A DNA stretch of 64,000 bases from Aquirufa rosea (GTDB taxonomy: Bacteria > Bacteroidota > Bacteroidia > Cytophagales > Spirosomataceae). Below are positions 1 to 9,683 of this stretch, piece by piece. Each line of letters starts with the position of its first letter. The first letter of the stretch is position 1. The notes under the pieces are model-generated. The model did not search any database. It was given only the letters and a program-made list of their open reading frames with translations, and was not told the DNA's origin. The position numbers and the translations under genes were made by a program. The stretch covers positions 247,428-311,427 of the forward strand of contig NZ_SDHY01000004.1 in the NCBI RefSeq assembly GCF_004118285.1, read 5' to 3'.

Positions 1-1
1 T

Positions 2-301
2 CTGGAGGCAGCCAAGGTGCTCGGAGAGCAAATGGCCACAGAAAAAGATGCGGGTCAAGCCATACAATTGGCATTTAAAAAATTGACTAGTCGAGAGGCA
101 TCGGAAAAAGAATTAAATCTATTGCTTGATTTGCAGCGAAAATCGCTGCTTCGTTTTCAGCGTGACCCTGCCAAAGCCAAAGGCTGGTTGCAAGCAGGCA
201 TGAAGAAAATCAACAGCAGTGTTGATAGCAATTTGGTGGCCGCACATGCAGTGGTAGCCAGTGCCATTATGAACTCTGATGCCAGCATAACTAAACGATA
301 A
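2..301 (+). CDS. DUF1553 (planctomycete cytochrome-type) protein, C-terminal end
   Basis: The frame is open from base 2, so only the last 99 residues are visible and the start lies outside the window. The segment TSREASEKELNLLLDLQ resembles the 'R.pt..E...L' motif near the end of DUF1553 domains, which follow DUF1549 and cytochrome c domains in large exported proteins. The stop lies 4 nt before a DUF1501 gene, and DUF1553-DUF1501 adjacency is the classic arrangement of this family pair. The biochemical role is unknown; an extracytoplasmic redox function in carbohydrate breakdown is usually presumed. The family call rests mainly on this context. Confidence 0.7.
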   Translation: MEAAKVLGEQMATEKDAGQAIQLAFKKLTSREASEKELNLLLDLQRKSLLRFQRDPAKAKGWLQAGMKKINSSVDSNLVAAHAVVASAIMNSDASITKR

Positions 302-305
302 AACT

Positions 306-1790
306 ATGGGACATAAACATGTAGATCCTTTTCGTTTATCCCATCCTGATTTAGAAAAACTGAATCGAGGGCTAGATCGGCGTGATTTTTTAAAGAAGAC
401 GGCCATGGGTTTTGGGGCAGTGGCCTTACATGGACTGTTAGCTTCACATCAGGCAGCGGGTCAATCCTTGGAAGAACAAATATGGCAGGCTTTGCCACGT
501 ATAGCCCCAAAGGCCAAGCGAGTGGTTTACTTGTTTATGAGCGGAGGCCCATCACAGTTTGAGACTTGGGATTATAAACCCGAATTGACTAAAAGAATGG
601 GGCAAGATTTGCCCGATTCGGTACGGAAAGGGCAGCGTTTGACGGGAATGAGTGCGAATCAGGCGGTGCTACCAGTGGCCGCTTCCGCTTATGGATTTAG
701 ACAATATGGGCAAAGTCAAACTTGGGTGAGTGATTTGTTGCCATATACGGCTCAAGTGGTGGATGAATTGTGCATCATCAAATCCATGTTTACGGAACAA
801 ATCAACCATGACCCAGCAATCACCTTTTTTCAAACGGGACATCAGTTGCCCGGCAGACCGTCCATTGGTTCCTGGTTGAGTTATGGTTTAGGTTCCGAGA
901 ATCAAAACTTACCTGCCTTTATTGTCATGGTGTCCAAAGATGCTTCGAAAGATCAGCCTTTGTATGCTCGACTTTGGGGGAATGGATTTTTGCCTTCGGA
1001 ACATCAAGGGGTGCAGTTCAGATCTAGTAAAGACCCTGTTTTGTTTTTGTCCAATCCGGAAGGTTATGATGGCAAAGACCGTCGAGAGATGTTGGACTAT
1101 TTAAAGCAGTTGAATCAATTGCAAAATGAGGCTTGGGGAGATCCGGAAGTGGATGCTCGAATTTCGCAGTATGAAATGGCTTATCGCATGCAAACTTCCG
1201 TTCCGGAGGTAATGGATGTCTCTGATGAACCACAAGAGGTTTTTGATTTGTACGGGCCTAATAGTCGGGATAAAGGCAGTTTTGCCGCCAATTGTTTGTT
1301 GGCCCGAAAGCTTCTGGAAAAAGACGTTCGCTTTGTTCAGTTGTATCACCAAGGATGGGACCATCACGACAGTTTACCGAAGAATATCGTAAATCAGTGC
1401 AAGCAAACGGATCAAGCGACAGCAGCCTTGATTATGGATTTGAAACGCAGAGGAATGTTAGAAGATACCTTGGTAATTTGGGGTGGAGAATTTGGAAGAA
1501 CCGTTTATTCTCAAGGTAAATTATCTCCTACAGGTTACGGAAGAGACCATCATCCCAAGTGTTTTAGTATGTGGATGGCGGGGGCAGGAGTCAAAGCAGG
1601 AACGAGCTTTGGTCAGACAGATGATTTCAGTTATAATATCATCAAAGACCCCGTTCATGTGCATGATTTTCAAGCTACATTACTGCATTTGATGGGGATA
1701 GACCATGAGCAGTTGGTGTATAAATATCAAGGTCGCCGCTTCCGACTAACTGACGTGCATGGGAAGGTGGTTAAGGGAATATTATCCTAA
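306..1790 (+). CDS. DUF1501 domain protein, Tat-exported
   Basis: This 494-residue protein belongs to the DUF1501 family, which has an alkaline phosphatase/sulfatase-like fold and no assigned reaction. A twin-arginine signal is visible at residues 25-41 (RRDFLKKTAMGFGAVAL), so it should be exported folded, perhaps with a bound metal. Family landmarks include FMSGGPSQFETWD near residue 77, QGWDHHDS in the middle, IWGGEFGRT, and GRDHHPKCFSMWMAGAGVK towards the C-terminus. It begins 4 nt after a DUF1553 gene and is followed after a few bases by an FAD oxidoreductase, so the three probably form one operon. Length and motif order match the family. Family confidence is high and function unknown. 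Confidence 0.92.
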   Translation: MGHKHVDPFRLSHPDLEKLNRGLDRRDFLKKTAMGFGAVALHGLLASHQAAGQSLEEQIWQALPRIAPKAKRVVYLFMSGGPSQFETWDYKPELTKRMGQDLPDSVRKGQRLTGMSANQAVLPVAASAYGFRQYGQSQTWVSDLLPYTAQVVDELCIIKSMFTEQINHDPAITFFQTGHQLPGRPSIGSWLSYGLGSENQNLPAFIVMVSKDASKDQPLYARLWGNGFLPSEHQGVQFRSSKDPVLFLSNPEGYDGKDRREMLDYLKQLNQLQNEAWGDPEVDARISQYEMAYRMQTSVPEVMDVSDEPQEVFDLYGPNSRDKGSFAANCLLARKLLEKDVRFVQLYHQGWDHHDSLPKNIVNQCKQTDQATAALIMDLKRRGMLEDTLVIWGGEFGRTVYSQGKLSPTGYGRDHHPKCFSMWMAGAGVKAGTSFGQTDDFSYNIIKDPVHVHDFQATLLHLMGIDHEQLVYKYQGRRFRLTDVHGKVVKGILS

Positions 1791-1796
1791 ATTTTG

Positions 1797-3443
1797 ATGA
1801 GTATGAAATTATGTAAAATTATCTTGATTATCTGTTTGGCTAGTAGCTGTAGCACCTATGCACAAAAGATATATTCCGCAGATGTTATTGTATATGGAGG
1901 GAATGCCTCTGCCATCATGGCAGCGGTACAAGTGAAAAAAATGGGGCACAGCGTCATCGTGGTTTCACCAGATAAACATTTGGGAGGGCTGACTTCGGGA
2001 GGTTTGGGCTTTTCTGATACGGGAAATAAAGAGGTGATTGGGGGATTGTCAAGAGAGTTTTATCATCGGGTTTACCTACATTATCAAAAAGAGGAAAGTT
2101 GGCTTTGGGAGAAAAAATCACAGTTTGGAAATAAGGGCCAGGGAACGGTGGCGATGGATGGTACCAACAGGACGATGTGGATTTTTGAGCCGCATGTGGC
2201 CGAGCAAGTATTTGAAGACTTGGTGAAAGAAAACCAAATCCAAGTGATGCGGAATGAGTGCTTGGACCGCAGTAAAAATGGTATCCAATTAAATGGTGCT
2301 AAAATTCTGGAAATAAGCACTTTGTCTAAGAAACATTTTGTGGGCAAAATGTTCATAGATGCCACATATGAGGGAGATTTAATGGCATTGGCAGGGGTGA
2401 AATACCATGTAGGCCGGGAGGCGAATACCGTATATGATGAAAAGTGGAATGGGGTTCAAGTGGGAGTATTTCAACATGGACATTATTTCAAATCTAAGAT
2501 TAGTCCATATAAAATAGCTAATGATCCATCTAGCGGATTATTACCAGAAATTTCAAGAGAAAAGCCTGGACCAAATGGTTCAGGGGATCATAAAATACAA
2601 GCGTATTGTTTTCGGATGTGTTTGAGTAATCATCCGGAAAATAGAATAGTATTTCCTAAGCCAGTAGGATATGATCCCAATCGATATACCTTGTATGCAC
2701 GGGTATTTGAAAGTGGATGGAGGGAGACTTTTGATAAGTTTGATGCCATTCCTAATAGAAAGACGGACACTAATAATCATGGACCTTTTAGTACTGATTT
2801 CATTGGTAAAAACTATGATTATCCAGAGGCAAGTTATGCCCGTAGAAAAGCCATTATCAAGGAACATGAACTCTACCAAAAAGGATTGATGTATTTTTTA
2901 CAAAATGACTCTAGGGTTCCTTCCGATGTGCAAGAACGTATGAAAACCTGGGGTTTGGCCAAAGATGAATTTAAGGATAATGGAGGGTGGCCGCATCAAC
3001 TTTATGTGCGAGAAGCCAGAAGAATGTTGGGCAAATATGTCATGAAAGAAGCGGACGCTTTGGGGAAAACTCAGGTTCCTGAATCCATCGGCATGGGGTC
3101 CTATTCCTTAGATTCGCACAATGCGCAGCGCTTTGTGACGGAGGAGGGATTCGTTCAAAATGAAGGAGACATTGGAGTGCATCCGGATAGACCTTACTCC
3201 ATTGCCTATGGCTCTATTCTTCCTAAAGAGCAGGAATGTCAAAACTTATTGGTGCCGGTTTGTCTTTCAAGTTCCCACATTGCCTACGGATCTATTCGCA
3301 TGGAACCCGTATTCATGATTTTGGGACAATCTGCCGCCACAGCAGCCGTGTTAGCTATCCAGCAAAACACCATTCCTCAACAATTACCCTATTCTTTGTT
3401 AAAAGAGCGGTTGTTGCAGGGTGGTCAGGTGCTTACTTATTAG
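1797..3443 (+). CDS. secreted FAD-dependent oxidoreductase
   Basis: The product of about 548 residues starts with a signal peptide (hydrophobic IILIICLASS, then CSTYAQ; cleavage after YAQ or lipidation at a Cys are both possible). A Rossmann-type FAD site follows: VYGGNASAIMAAVQVKKMG, then LGGLTSGGLGFSDTG. This matches the FAD_oxidored family found in secreted polysaccharide-related enzymes of Bacteroidota and Planctomycetota. FIDATYEGDLMALAG and the C-terminal RMEPVFMILGQSAATAA are further family hallmarks. TTG at 1794, ATG at 1797 and ATG at 1803 are in-frame starts; ATG 1797 is chosen and 1803 would also leave an intact signal. It follows the DUF1501 gene by 6 nt. Substrate unknown; oxidation of a sugar or polyol is plausible. 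Confidence 0.88.
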   Translation: MSMKLCKIILIICLASSCSTYAQKIYSADVIVYGGNASAIMAAVQVKKMGHSVIVVSPDKHLGGLTSGGLGFSDTGNKEVIGGLSREFYHRVYLHYQKEESWLWEKKSQFGNKGQGTVAMDGTNRTMWIFEPHVAEQVFEDLVKENQIQVMRNECLDRSKNGIQLNGAKILEISTLSKKHFVGKMFIDATYEGDLMALAGVKYHVGREANTVYDEKWNGVQVGVFQHGHYFKSKISPYKIANDPSSGLLPEISREKPGPNGSGDHKIQAYCFRMCLSNHPENRIVFPKPVGYDPNRYTLYARVFESGWRETFDKFDAIPNRKTDTNNHGPFSTDFIGKNYDYPEASYARRKAIIKEHELYQKGLMYFLQNDSRVPSDVQERMKTWGLAKDEFKDNGGWPHQLYVREARRMLGKYVMKEADALGKTQVPESIGMGSYSLDSHNAQRFVTEEGFVQNEGDIGVHPDRPYSIAYGSILPKEQECQNLLVPVCLSSSHIAYGSIRMEPVFMILGQSAATAAVLAIQQNTIPQQLPYSLLKERLLQGGQVLTY

Positions 3444-3472
3444 GAAAAAGAAACCACTTATTCTACATTCAA

Positions 3473-4915
3473 TTAAAGCAAATCCTTAAACTGATAGCCT
3501 TCCGTGATTCGCTCTTTGCTTAATTTGCGGTATTCGGCTAATCCCCAAAGGATGAGTTCTTTCATGAAATAGCGATCCTCCTTCTTTACTTTGGGGGCGT
3601 ATTGCTTGAGTAAATCATCCAAAGGCTTAATGGAATCCAGGCTACTTTGGTATTCTGCATCTGGACAATCATCGGTAATGACCACTCCGCCTTCGGTAAA
3701 GATAAATTCAAGTAATGGGTCGTATGGACTGGCCAAATCTTTCTTGTGGAGCTTTTCTATTTTTGGGAAATAGTTCGGGAAAAAATGATGTACAGCTTGA
3801 CTAATCAGTTGTTGCGCCACTTCTGCCGCTCCTTCCTGTTCGCCTTCATAGACCAACTCCACTTTACCCGTGATGGATGGTACAATACCCATGAAATCGG
3901 AAAGTCGCAAGGAAGTATGTTCATCTCCTGAGCGAAGAGCACGTCTTTCAGCGGTGCTCATGAGATTTTCTAATGCCGTAATGCTCATACGCGCACTCAC
4001 CCCACTTTTGGCATCGATGTATTCAGATTCTCTCGCTACAAAACTTATTTGTTCTAATATATCCATGGCCAATTCGGGCACATATATTCGGTCTTTTTGC
4101 TCTTTTTCTAGTTTAGCTTCTTGAGCAGTAATGGTTTTGGCCACCTCAATGGATTCTGGATAATGAGTTAAAATTTGAGAGCCAATACGGTCTTTCAGAG
4201 GTGTCACAATACTTCCTCGGTTGGTATAATCCTCCGGGTTAGCGGTAAATATAAATTGCAAATCCAAAGGCATCCGTAATTTGAATCCACGAATCTGAAT
4301 GTCACCTTCTTGCAAAATATTGAATAATGCCACTTGTATACGAGCTTGCAAATCAGGTAATTCATTGATGACAAAAATGCAACGATTAGCTCGAGGAATC
4401 ATACCAAAATGGATAACTCGGTCGTCGGCATAAGAAAGTTTTAGGTTGGCAGCTTTGATAGGGTCAACATCCCCAATTAAATCAGCCACGGTCACATCGG
4501 GCGTAGCCAATTTTTCGAAGAAACGCTCATCTCGGTGCAACCAGGAAATGGGAGTCGTATCCCCCTTTTCGGCGATTAGGTCTTTGGCAAATCTTGAAAT
4601 CGGTTGAAATGGATCATCGTTGATTTCAGACCCAGTTACATAGGGAATATATTCATCCAGTAGGCTAACCATTAAACGGGCCAAGCGGGTTTTAGCTTGT
4701 CCCCGAAGTCCCAACAAATTAATATTGTGGCGCGATAAAATAGCTCTTTCTAATTCAGGTATGACAGTATGTTCAAAGCCATGAACTCCTTCAAAAGGAG
4801 CTTGTCCCGACTGGATTTTGGCAATGAGGTTTTGTCTTAATTCATCTTTGATGCCTCTAGTCTTATATCCTACTTTTTTTAATTCTCCTAAAGTGGCAAT
4901 GTTGTTCATGGACAT
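3473..4915 (-). CDS. MoxR/ChlI-like AAA+ ATPase
   Basis: This 480-residue cytoplasmic ATPase resembles magnesium chelatase subunit I and MoxR proteins. Walker A is GLRGQAKT at residues 69-76, Walker B is CIFVINELPD at about 178-187, and the sensor segment is FIFTANPEDYTNRG at about 220-233. The C-terminal part carries the alpha-helical lid. The VWA-domain gene lies directly upstream on the same strand with 6 nt between, the standard ATPase/VWA pairing in which the ATPase remodels or inserts a cofactor into a target together with its VWA partner. No chelatase subunit H or pigment gene is nearby, so tetrapyrrole metalation is not supported. It ends 30 nt from the convergent FAD oxidoreductase. 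Confidence 0.92.
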   Translation of the reverse strand: MSMNNIATLGELKKVGYKTRGIKDELRQNLIAKIQSGQAPFEGVHGFEHTVIPELERAILSRHNINLLGLRGQAKTRLARLMVSLLDEYIPYVTGSEINDDPFQPISRFAKDLIAEKGDTTPISWLHRDERFFEKLATPDVTVADLIGDVDPIKAANLKLSYADDRVIHFGMIPRANRCIFVINELPDLQARIQVALFNILQEGDIQIRGFKLRMPLDLQFIFTANPEDYTNRGSIVTPLKDRIGSQILTHYPESIEVAKTITAQEAKLEKEQKDRIYVPELAMDILEQISFVARESEYIDAKSGVSARMSITALENLMSTAERRALRSGDEHTSLRLSDFMGIVPSITGKVELVYEGEQEGAAEVAQQLISQAVHHFFPNYFPKIEKLHKKDLASPYDPLLEFIFTEGGVVITDDCPDAEYQSSLDSIKPLDDLLKQYAPKVKKEDRYFMKELILWGLAEYRKLSKERITEGYQFKDLL

Positions 4916-4921
4916 ATGTCT

Positions 4922-6040
4922 TTATTTAATGCGTTTTTTTCTATTAGTTTCGTAGTCTTCGAAAATCATTTCACCCAAACCTTTTAGACCCGTATAAAAG
5001 GCTTTTCCCTGGTTGGCTTGTGTAAATTCATTCACAAATCGTTGCAAATAATGGTCTCGCGCAATCATGAAAGTAGTGATGGGAATATGTAATTTTCTAG
5101 CTTGCTGGGCTTGCGTATAACACTTATCCACAATGTATTCGTCTAGACCATTGCTATTCATATAATATTCCCCATTCGGCAGTTTAACACAGCTTGGCTT
5201 ACCATCGGTGATCATGAAAATCTGCTTATTGGTATTTCTTTTTCTTCTCAAAATATCCATGGCCAATTGTAAGCCTGCTACCGTATTGGTATGGTAAGGA
5301 CCCACTTTTAGATAGGGTAAATCTTTGATAGAAATACTCCAGGCATCGTTGCCAAAGACTAGGATGTCTAAGGTATCTTTGGGATATCTTGTGGTGATGA
5401 GCTGGGCTAAAGCCATCGCTACTTTTTTGGCGGGTGTGATTCTATCTTCACCGTATAAAATCATGCTATGACTAATATCAATCATGAGCACGGTACTCAT
5501 TTGGGATTTGTGCAAAGATTCCTCTACTACTAGGTCATCCTCACTAAGCTGGAATTGATCCATGCCATGGTTAACCTGAGCATTTCGGAGACTTTCAGTC
5601 AACGAAATTTTCTCTAAACTATCTCCAAAACGGTACTCTCTAAACTCACCAGTATGCTCGTCGCCACTACCTGGATGCTTGCTCTTGTGATTTCCAGATC
5701 CACTACGTTTCAAATCACCAAAAATGGTATCCAAAGCTTGTTGGCGTATAGCCCTCTCTGTTTTGGCCGTTATCCCTAAACCTGAACTACCATCTTCCCG
5801 GGTTTCATCACGGATGTAACCTCTTTTTTTCAAATCTTCAATGAAATCATCGATGGTATAGTTTTCATCTGTAAGCTGATATTCTTTATCTAGTTCTCGC
5901 AACCAATCAATGGCTTCATCAAAGTCGCCAGAGGTATGAACAATCAACTCTTTGAAAATGGCAAAAAGCTTATCAAATGGGCTCTGATTTTCAGGCTCAT
6001 AGATTTTAAAGTAAAGGGCTCTTTTATTTTCTTGACTCAT
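4922..6040 (-). CDS. VWA domain protein, partner of the MoxR-like ATPase
   Basis: This is a 372-residue protein with an N-terminal helical region (about 1-110), a polar linker rich in Gly, Ser and His (about 112-135), and a von Willebrand factor A domain from about residue 180. The MIDAS metal site is visible as DISHS at 188-192, followed by a later Thr/Asp segment, MITDGKPS. There is no signal peptide or membrane segment, so it is cytoplasmic. It is the first gene of a two-gene operon with the AAA+ ATPase and probably works as its substrate adaptor, by analogy with ChlD, CoxE and ViaA. The target is unknown. The gene is divergent from the hydroxylase-type gene at 6187 across a 146-nt spacer. 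Confidence 0.9.
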   Translation of the reverse strand: MSQENKRALYFKIYEPENQSPFDKLFAIFKELIVHTSGDFDEAIDWLRELDKEYQLTDENYTIDDFIEDLKKRGYIRDETREDGSSGLGITAKTERAIRQQALDTIFGDLKRSGSGNHKSKHPGSGDEHTGEFREYRFGDSLEKISLTESLRNAQVNHGMDQFQLSEDDLVVEESLHKSQMSTVLMIDISHSMILYGEDRITPAKKVAMALAQLITTRYPKDTLDILVFGNDAWSISIKDLPYLKVGPYHTNTVAGLQLAMDILRRKRNTNKQIFMITDGKPSCVKLPNGEYYMNSNGLDEYIVDKCYTQAQQARKLHIPITTFMIARDHYLQRFVNEFTQANQGKAFYTGLKGLGEMIFEDYETNRKKRIK

Positions 6041-6186
6041 GTGGGGCGAAAAGGGAACTCATTTGTAACGCTAATCTAGGCTTTTCTGTTTCAACATTTT
6101 AAATTTTAAGTTCAGAAATGAAATCAATAAGACAATTTTTTTAAAGACGGCTTATTTCCATACATTTACTTTGCAAAATTTTACCC

Positions 6187-6942
6187 ATGACAGTAGAAAA
6201 ATTTATTCAAATTGCCTTTAGCATCGGGAGCCGATATTATCTAGTCGCTGGGGTATATTATTTGATTTTTTATGTACTTTTTAAGCGGGTTTTTGCTAGT
6301 AAGAAAATTCAGGCGGCTTATCCTAAATTGGGAGACTATGTAAGGGAGATTTCTTACTCTTTAGGCACCATTTTACTCTTTGCCTTGGTTCCCATACTGA
6401 TTGTTCAGAATCCTGATATTCGGCCTTACACCACTGTGTATGACAACATTGACGACATGGGTTGGGGCTATTATTGGTTTGCGTATTTACTGATGTTCCT
6501 GATGCATGATACTTATTTTTATTGGGCTCATCGCATCATGCATCAACCCAGTATATTTAAGTGGGTTCATAAGGTTCATCATTTATCAACAAACCCCTCT
6601 CCTTGGGCCGCCTATGCATTTCATCCATTGGAATCGATCGTAGAGACGGGTATTTTTGTCTTATTCGTATTTACCATTCCCATCCATAGCAGTCACCTGT
6701 TCCTATTTTTCTTTTTCTCGATTATTTATAATGCCTATGGGCATTTAGGCTGGGAATTATATCCTTCTGGTTTTTCTAAATCAAAGATTGGAAAGTGGAT
6801 AAATACATCTGTGAGTCATAATCAGCATCATAAATATTTTAAAGGAAATTATGGCCTATATCTCTTGTTTTGGGATCGAGTGATGGGGACTTTGCGAGAT
6901 GACTATGATGAAGTCTTTGAAAAAGTAAAAGCAAAACAATAA
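6187..6942 (+). CDS. sterol desaturase/fatty acid hydroxylase family membrane protein
   Basis: This 251-residue integral membrane protein has four or five hydrophobic segments and the histidine clusters of the fatty acid hydroxylase superfamily, which bind a di-iron centre: HDTYFYWAH (107-115), HRIMH (115-119), HKVHH (128-132), and HNQHH (about 211-215). Family members hydroxylate or desaturate sterols, fatty acids, carotenoids or ether lipids with O2. The substrate cannot be read from the sequence, but a lipid of the cytoplasmic membrane is likely. The next gene, an exported phosphoesterase, starts 9 nt later, so the two are probably co-transcribed. A second, divergent member of this superfamily lies at 38918. 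Confidence 0.92.
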   Translation: MTVEKFIQIAFSIGSRYYLVAGVYYLIFYVLFKRVFASKKIQAAYPKLGDYVREISYSLGTILLFALVPILIVQNPDIRPYTTVYDNIDDMGWGYYWFAYLLMFLMHDTYFYWAHRIMHQPSIFKWVHKVHHLSTNPSPWAAYAFHPLESIVETGIFVLFVFTIPIHSSHLFLFFFFSIIYNAYGHLGWELYPSGFSKSKIGKWINTSVSHNQHHKYFKGNYGLYLLFWDRVMGTLRDDYDEVFEKVKAKQ

Positions 6943-6951
6943 ACCTATACT

Positions 6952-7872
6952 ATGAAATTTTTATCAAGTTTAATTTTCTGCATCTTGCTGGGTGCGGAAG
7001 CTACGGCACAAAGCAAGAAATTCAATTTTATCGCTTTTGGTGATATGCCATACAAATTGCCTGAGGACTATGGACGATTTGAAGGAGTCATTAAAAAGAT
7101 AAATCAAGAAAAACCTGTTTTTAGTGTGCATGTGGGGGATATTAAATCGGGCTCTACGCCATGCTCCACGGAGTATTTTTATAAAATCATTCAGTATTTT
7201 GAAAGCTTTGAACAGCCATTGATTTATACTCCAGGCGATAATGAGTGGACAGATTGTCATCGGAAAGGGGCAGGGGAATATGACGCAAATGAGCGTTTGA
7301 GAGAGCTGAGAAAAGTCTTTTTTGCTAAGAAAGAAAGCTTTGGCAAGAAGAAAATAAAACTAGTTTCACAGTCGGAGAATCCAGCTTTTGCCAACTATGT
7401 AGAGAATAACGCTTGGGAATATGGCGGGATTCAATTTGCGACTATACACCTAGTGGGATCTAATAATAATTTGAAAGCAGGGAATGCAGATAATACTGAA
7501 TTTAATGAGCGCGAAAGGGCAAATGAAGCTTGGTTAGAGGAAGTGTTTGCCAAAGCGAGTAACAAAAAAGGCTTGGTATTTTTTACGCAAGCAGATATGT
7601 TTTATCATGGGGCCGTTCCTACCGGTTTCACTCAAATTGTCGAGAAGTTAAGTGCCTTAACCAGGGCCTATGGCAAGCCAGTTTTATGGATTAACGGAGA
7701 TTCCCACCGTTTGATTATTGAAAAACCTTTATTGATGCCAGATAAGAAGTCTACTTTATTAAATTTTACGCGCTTACAGGTTTTTGGTGAGGCAGATATG
7801 GAAACGGTAAGGGTGATCGTTGATCCAAAATCATCTCAATTGTTTTTATTTGAGCAATTGATGGTTGACTAA
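6952..7872 (+). CDS. exported metallophosphoesterase
   Basis: The 306-residue product has a clear signal peptide (LSSLIFCILLGAEATAQ) and calcineurin-type phosphoesterase motifs: FGDMPYK at the first metal site, HVGDIKSG at the second and GDNEWTDC at the third, followed by a distal GDSH (INGDSHRL) near the C-terminus. It should act in the periplasm on a phosphomonoester, phosphodiester or pyrophosphate bond. The gene is downstream of a lipid hydroxylase-type gene with a 9-nt gap. Its stop codon overlaps that of the convergent GDSL gene (7869-7872). The exact substrate is unknown. Confidence 0.85.
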   Translation: MKFLSSLIFCILLGAEATAQSKKFNFIAFGDMPYKLPEDYGRFEGVIKKINQEKPVFSVHVGDIKSGSTPCSTEYFYKIIQYFESFEQPLIYTPGDNEWTDCHRKGAGEYDANERLRELRKVFFAKKESFGKKKIKLVSQSENPAFANYVENNAWEYGGIQFATIHLVGSNNNLKAGNADNTEFNERERANEAWLEEVFAKASNKKGLVFFTQADMFYHGAVPTGFTQIVEKLSALTRAYGKPVLWINGDSHRLIIEKPLLMPDKKSTLLNFTRLQVFGEADMETVRVIVDPKSSQLFLFEQLMVD

Positions 7873-8801
7873 GGCACTCTCAAAGAGTCAATTTGTTGAT
7901 CAATTTCTACTGATAATTGAAGGGCTTCCAATAAAGGGAGCCCTTTTTTCATTTCAGGACGTTTGTGGCCTATGGATGTCAGCCAGGCATCTTTCATCAG
8001 GTTATGCCGTTTTGCGATTAATTGAACATAGGCCGTAGGGTTTTTGATGCTCTTTGGTAATGTTTCTATAATGGAATGGGCTGAAAGTATGTCTTTTTGT
8101 CCCAAATAATGTAAAATTTGTTGTGCCATGAGCCAATGTCCCAATTCTCCTGGATGAACGCCATCATTGGCAAGAGCAAATTGCGGGTCAGTCTTTTGTT
8201 GCTCTATTTGATAGTTTTTCATGGGGAAATGTACATCAATGACCTCCCAATTGGAATGTTGCAAGAGCCAGTTTGAATACTGGTCAAGTACTTGGGCATA
8301 GCCTAGTTTTTTGCCCTTAGTTTCGTCATAAGGGCTTGGGGTAATATGGATGATTTTTGAACCCCTAGCTTCTATTTGGGCGTGCAGCCATTCGACACCT
8401 TCTTTAAATTTTTTAAATCGTGCGGAGTCCAAGGGGAGATATATTCCATCATTCATTCCATAGGATGCAAAAACGACATCCGCCTGAGTTTGAAACAATA
8501 CTCTATCCAATCGTTCATGAAGGTCTGGTCTAGGAAATCGACCATCGGCATGTCCTTCCTCAGACAATCCTGAAACGGTTTCACTGGGAAGACCAGCGTT
8601 TATAAATTCTATTTTATGTTCTGGGAAATGAGCTTTATGGTATGCTTCAATGGCTTGAACATAACCTGCGGCATAGGTGATGCTATTTCCTAAAAAAAGC
8701 ACTCGTTTGACAGAAGCATCAAAAATTTGTGCCTGTGTGGAAATCACGCTGGCTAATAACAGTAGACTTACAGACAAGAATCTGAGTGAATATAGTCTCA
8801 T
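7869..8801 (-). CDS. exported SGNH/GDSL hydrolase
   Basis: This 310-residue protein has an N-terminal signal peptide ending around TQAQ (residue 25). The SGNH blocks are visible: LFLGNSITYAAG with nucleophile Ser near 40, a later Gly (NAGLPSETVSG), the Asn block YGMNDG near 117, and the C-terminal DGVHPGELGH giving the Asp/His pair. Such enzymes are carbohydrate esterases or lipases in the periplasm. The start codon overlaps the stop of the upstream DUF1080 gene by one base (TAATG), indicating translational coupling. With DUF1080 and the PVC-type cytochrome protein it probably forms a glycan-processing unit. Confidence 0.9.
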   Translation of the reverse strand: MRLYSLRFLSVSLLLLASVISTQAQIFDASVKRVLFLGNSITYAAGYVQAIEAYHKAHFPEHKIEFINAGLPSETVSGLSEEGHADGRFPRPDLHERLDRVLFQTQADVVFASYGMNDGIYLPLDSARFKKFKEGVEWLHAQIEARGSKIIHITPSPYDETKGKKLGYAQVLDQYSNWLLQHSNWEVIDVHFPMKNYQIEQQKTDPQFALANDGVHPGELGHWLMAQQILHYLGQKDILSAHSIIETLPKSIKNPTAYVQLIAKRHNLMKDAWLTSIGHKRPEMKKGLPLLEALQLSVEIDQQIDSLRVP

Positions 8802-9601
8802 TATTTTTGGGATTTGGGCATCGGCAATTTTAGAATTTCAATGTTTCTAAAGTCGATTTCTTGACCTTCACTTTGAAGTGCGATGTACCCTTCTTTCAAC
8901 AATTTGCCGTCAATTTTAAGGGCTGGATTATAGCCATTGGCTACACCGCCACCAATTTGCGGTTTAGAGTATTCCAATACTTTTTCGCCGTTGATGTAAT
9001 GACTGACAAGTGAGTCACCCAATACTACCAGTTCTGCTTTTACCCATTGATCTCCTTCATAGGTCTTAGAGCTGGAATTGATGCAATGCCTCGGATCAAT
9101 TCTGCCATGATAAAACACATCGGTTCCCGGAGAACACATATTGCCTGTTGGTCTAGGTTTGCCATCTCCTAAACCAGCTAAAAATTGCATTTCCACGGAA
9201 ATCGGCCAGTCCTGTTCTTTGAGTATGGTTTTAGGATCTTGGGCATGAAACATCACTCCAGAGTTTTTTAAGGTATAGTCAGGAGCATCTTTTCGCCAAA
9301 TGCCGGTAAATCGATATTCTAATCGAAGCTTGTAATAGGAAAATGGTTTTTTATAGTATAAATGCCCATATCGATTATTGAAATGATCGTATTGGTCATA
9401 GCGCACTTTAATCAAGCCATCTTCTACTCGAAATGTTTGGCCAAAATTATCACCCACTTCATGATGGTGGATTTTTACGATCCAATCCTTGATGTCTTTG
9501 CCGTTGAAAAGAGAAATCCATTTTTCTTTTTTTGGATGGGTGGCTAAGGCATTTAATGCCAATAGGATGGCAAGAAAGGTAATTGGAAATTTGGACAACA
9601 T
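8801..9601 (-). CDS. DUF1080 (3-keto-disaccharide hydrolase-type) protein
   Basis: The 266-residue product has a signal peptide (FLAILLALNALATH) followed by a single DUF1080 jelly-roll domain with the hallmark WISLFNGKDIKDW at the start and IALQSEGQEIDFRNIEI at the end. Pfam names the domain 3-keto-disaccharide hydrolase because related secreted proteins act on 3-keto-glycosides; many members are uncharacterised. Upstream in the same direction lies the PVC-type dehydrogenase/cytochrome gene, and downstream an SGNH esterase overlapping by one base. An oxidise-then-cleave route for a sugar is an inference from this context. The 128-nt gap to the upstream gene contains a perfect 33-bp palindrome. 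Confidence 0.92.
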   Translation of the reverse strand: MLSKFPITFLAILLALNALATHPKKEKWISLFNGKDIKDWIVKIHHHEVGDNFGQTFRVEDGLIKVRYDQYDHFNNRYGHLYYKKPFSYYKLRLEYRFTGIWRKDAPDYTLKNSGVMFHAQDPKTILKEQDWPISVEMQFLAGLGDGKPRPTGNMCSPGTDVFYHGRIDPRHCINSSSKTYEGDQWVKAELVVLGDSLVSHYINGEKVLEYSKPQIGGGVANGYNPALKIDGKLLKEGYIALQSEGQEIDFRNIEILKLPMPKSQK

Positions 9602-9683
9602 AATCAGTAAATAGGTTATTTAAGCGATTGTCCAAATATATCAGATTCTTGAATAAAAAATTCGATTATTTTGTTTTTGTAGC

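Noticed and set aside
3473..6040. Magnesium chelatase (chlorophyll or cobalamin) assignment
   Set aside because: Only the ATPase and VWA partners are present, with no large H-type subunit or pigment or cobalamin genes.
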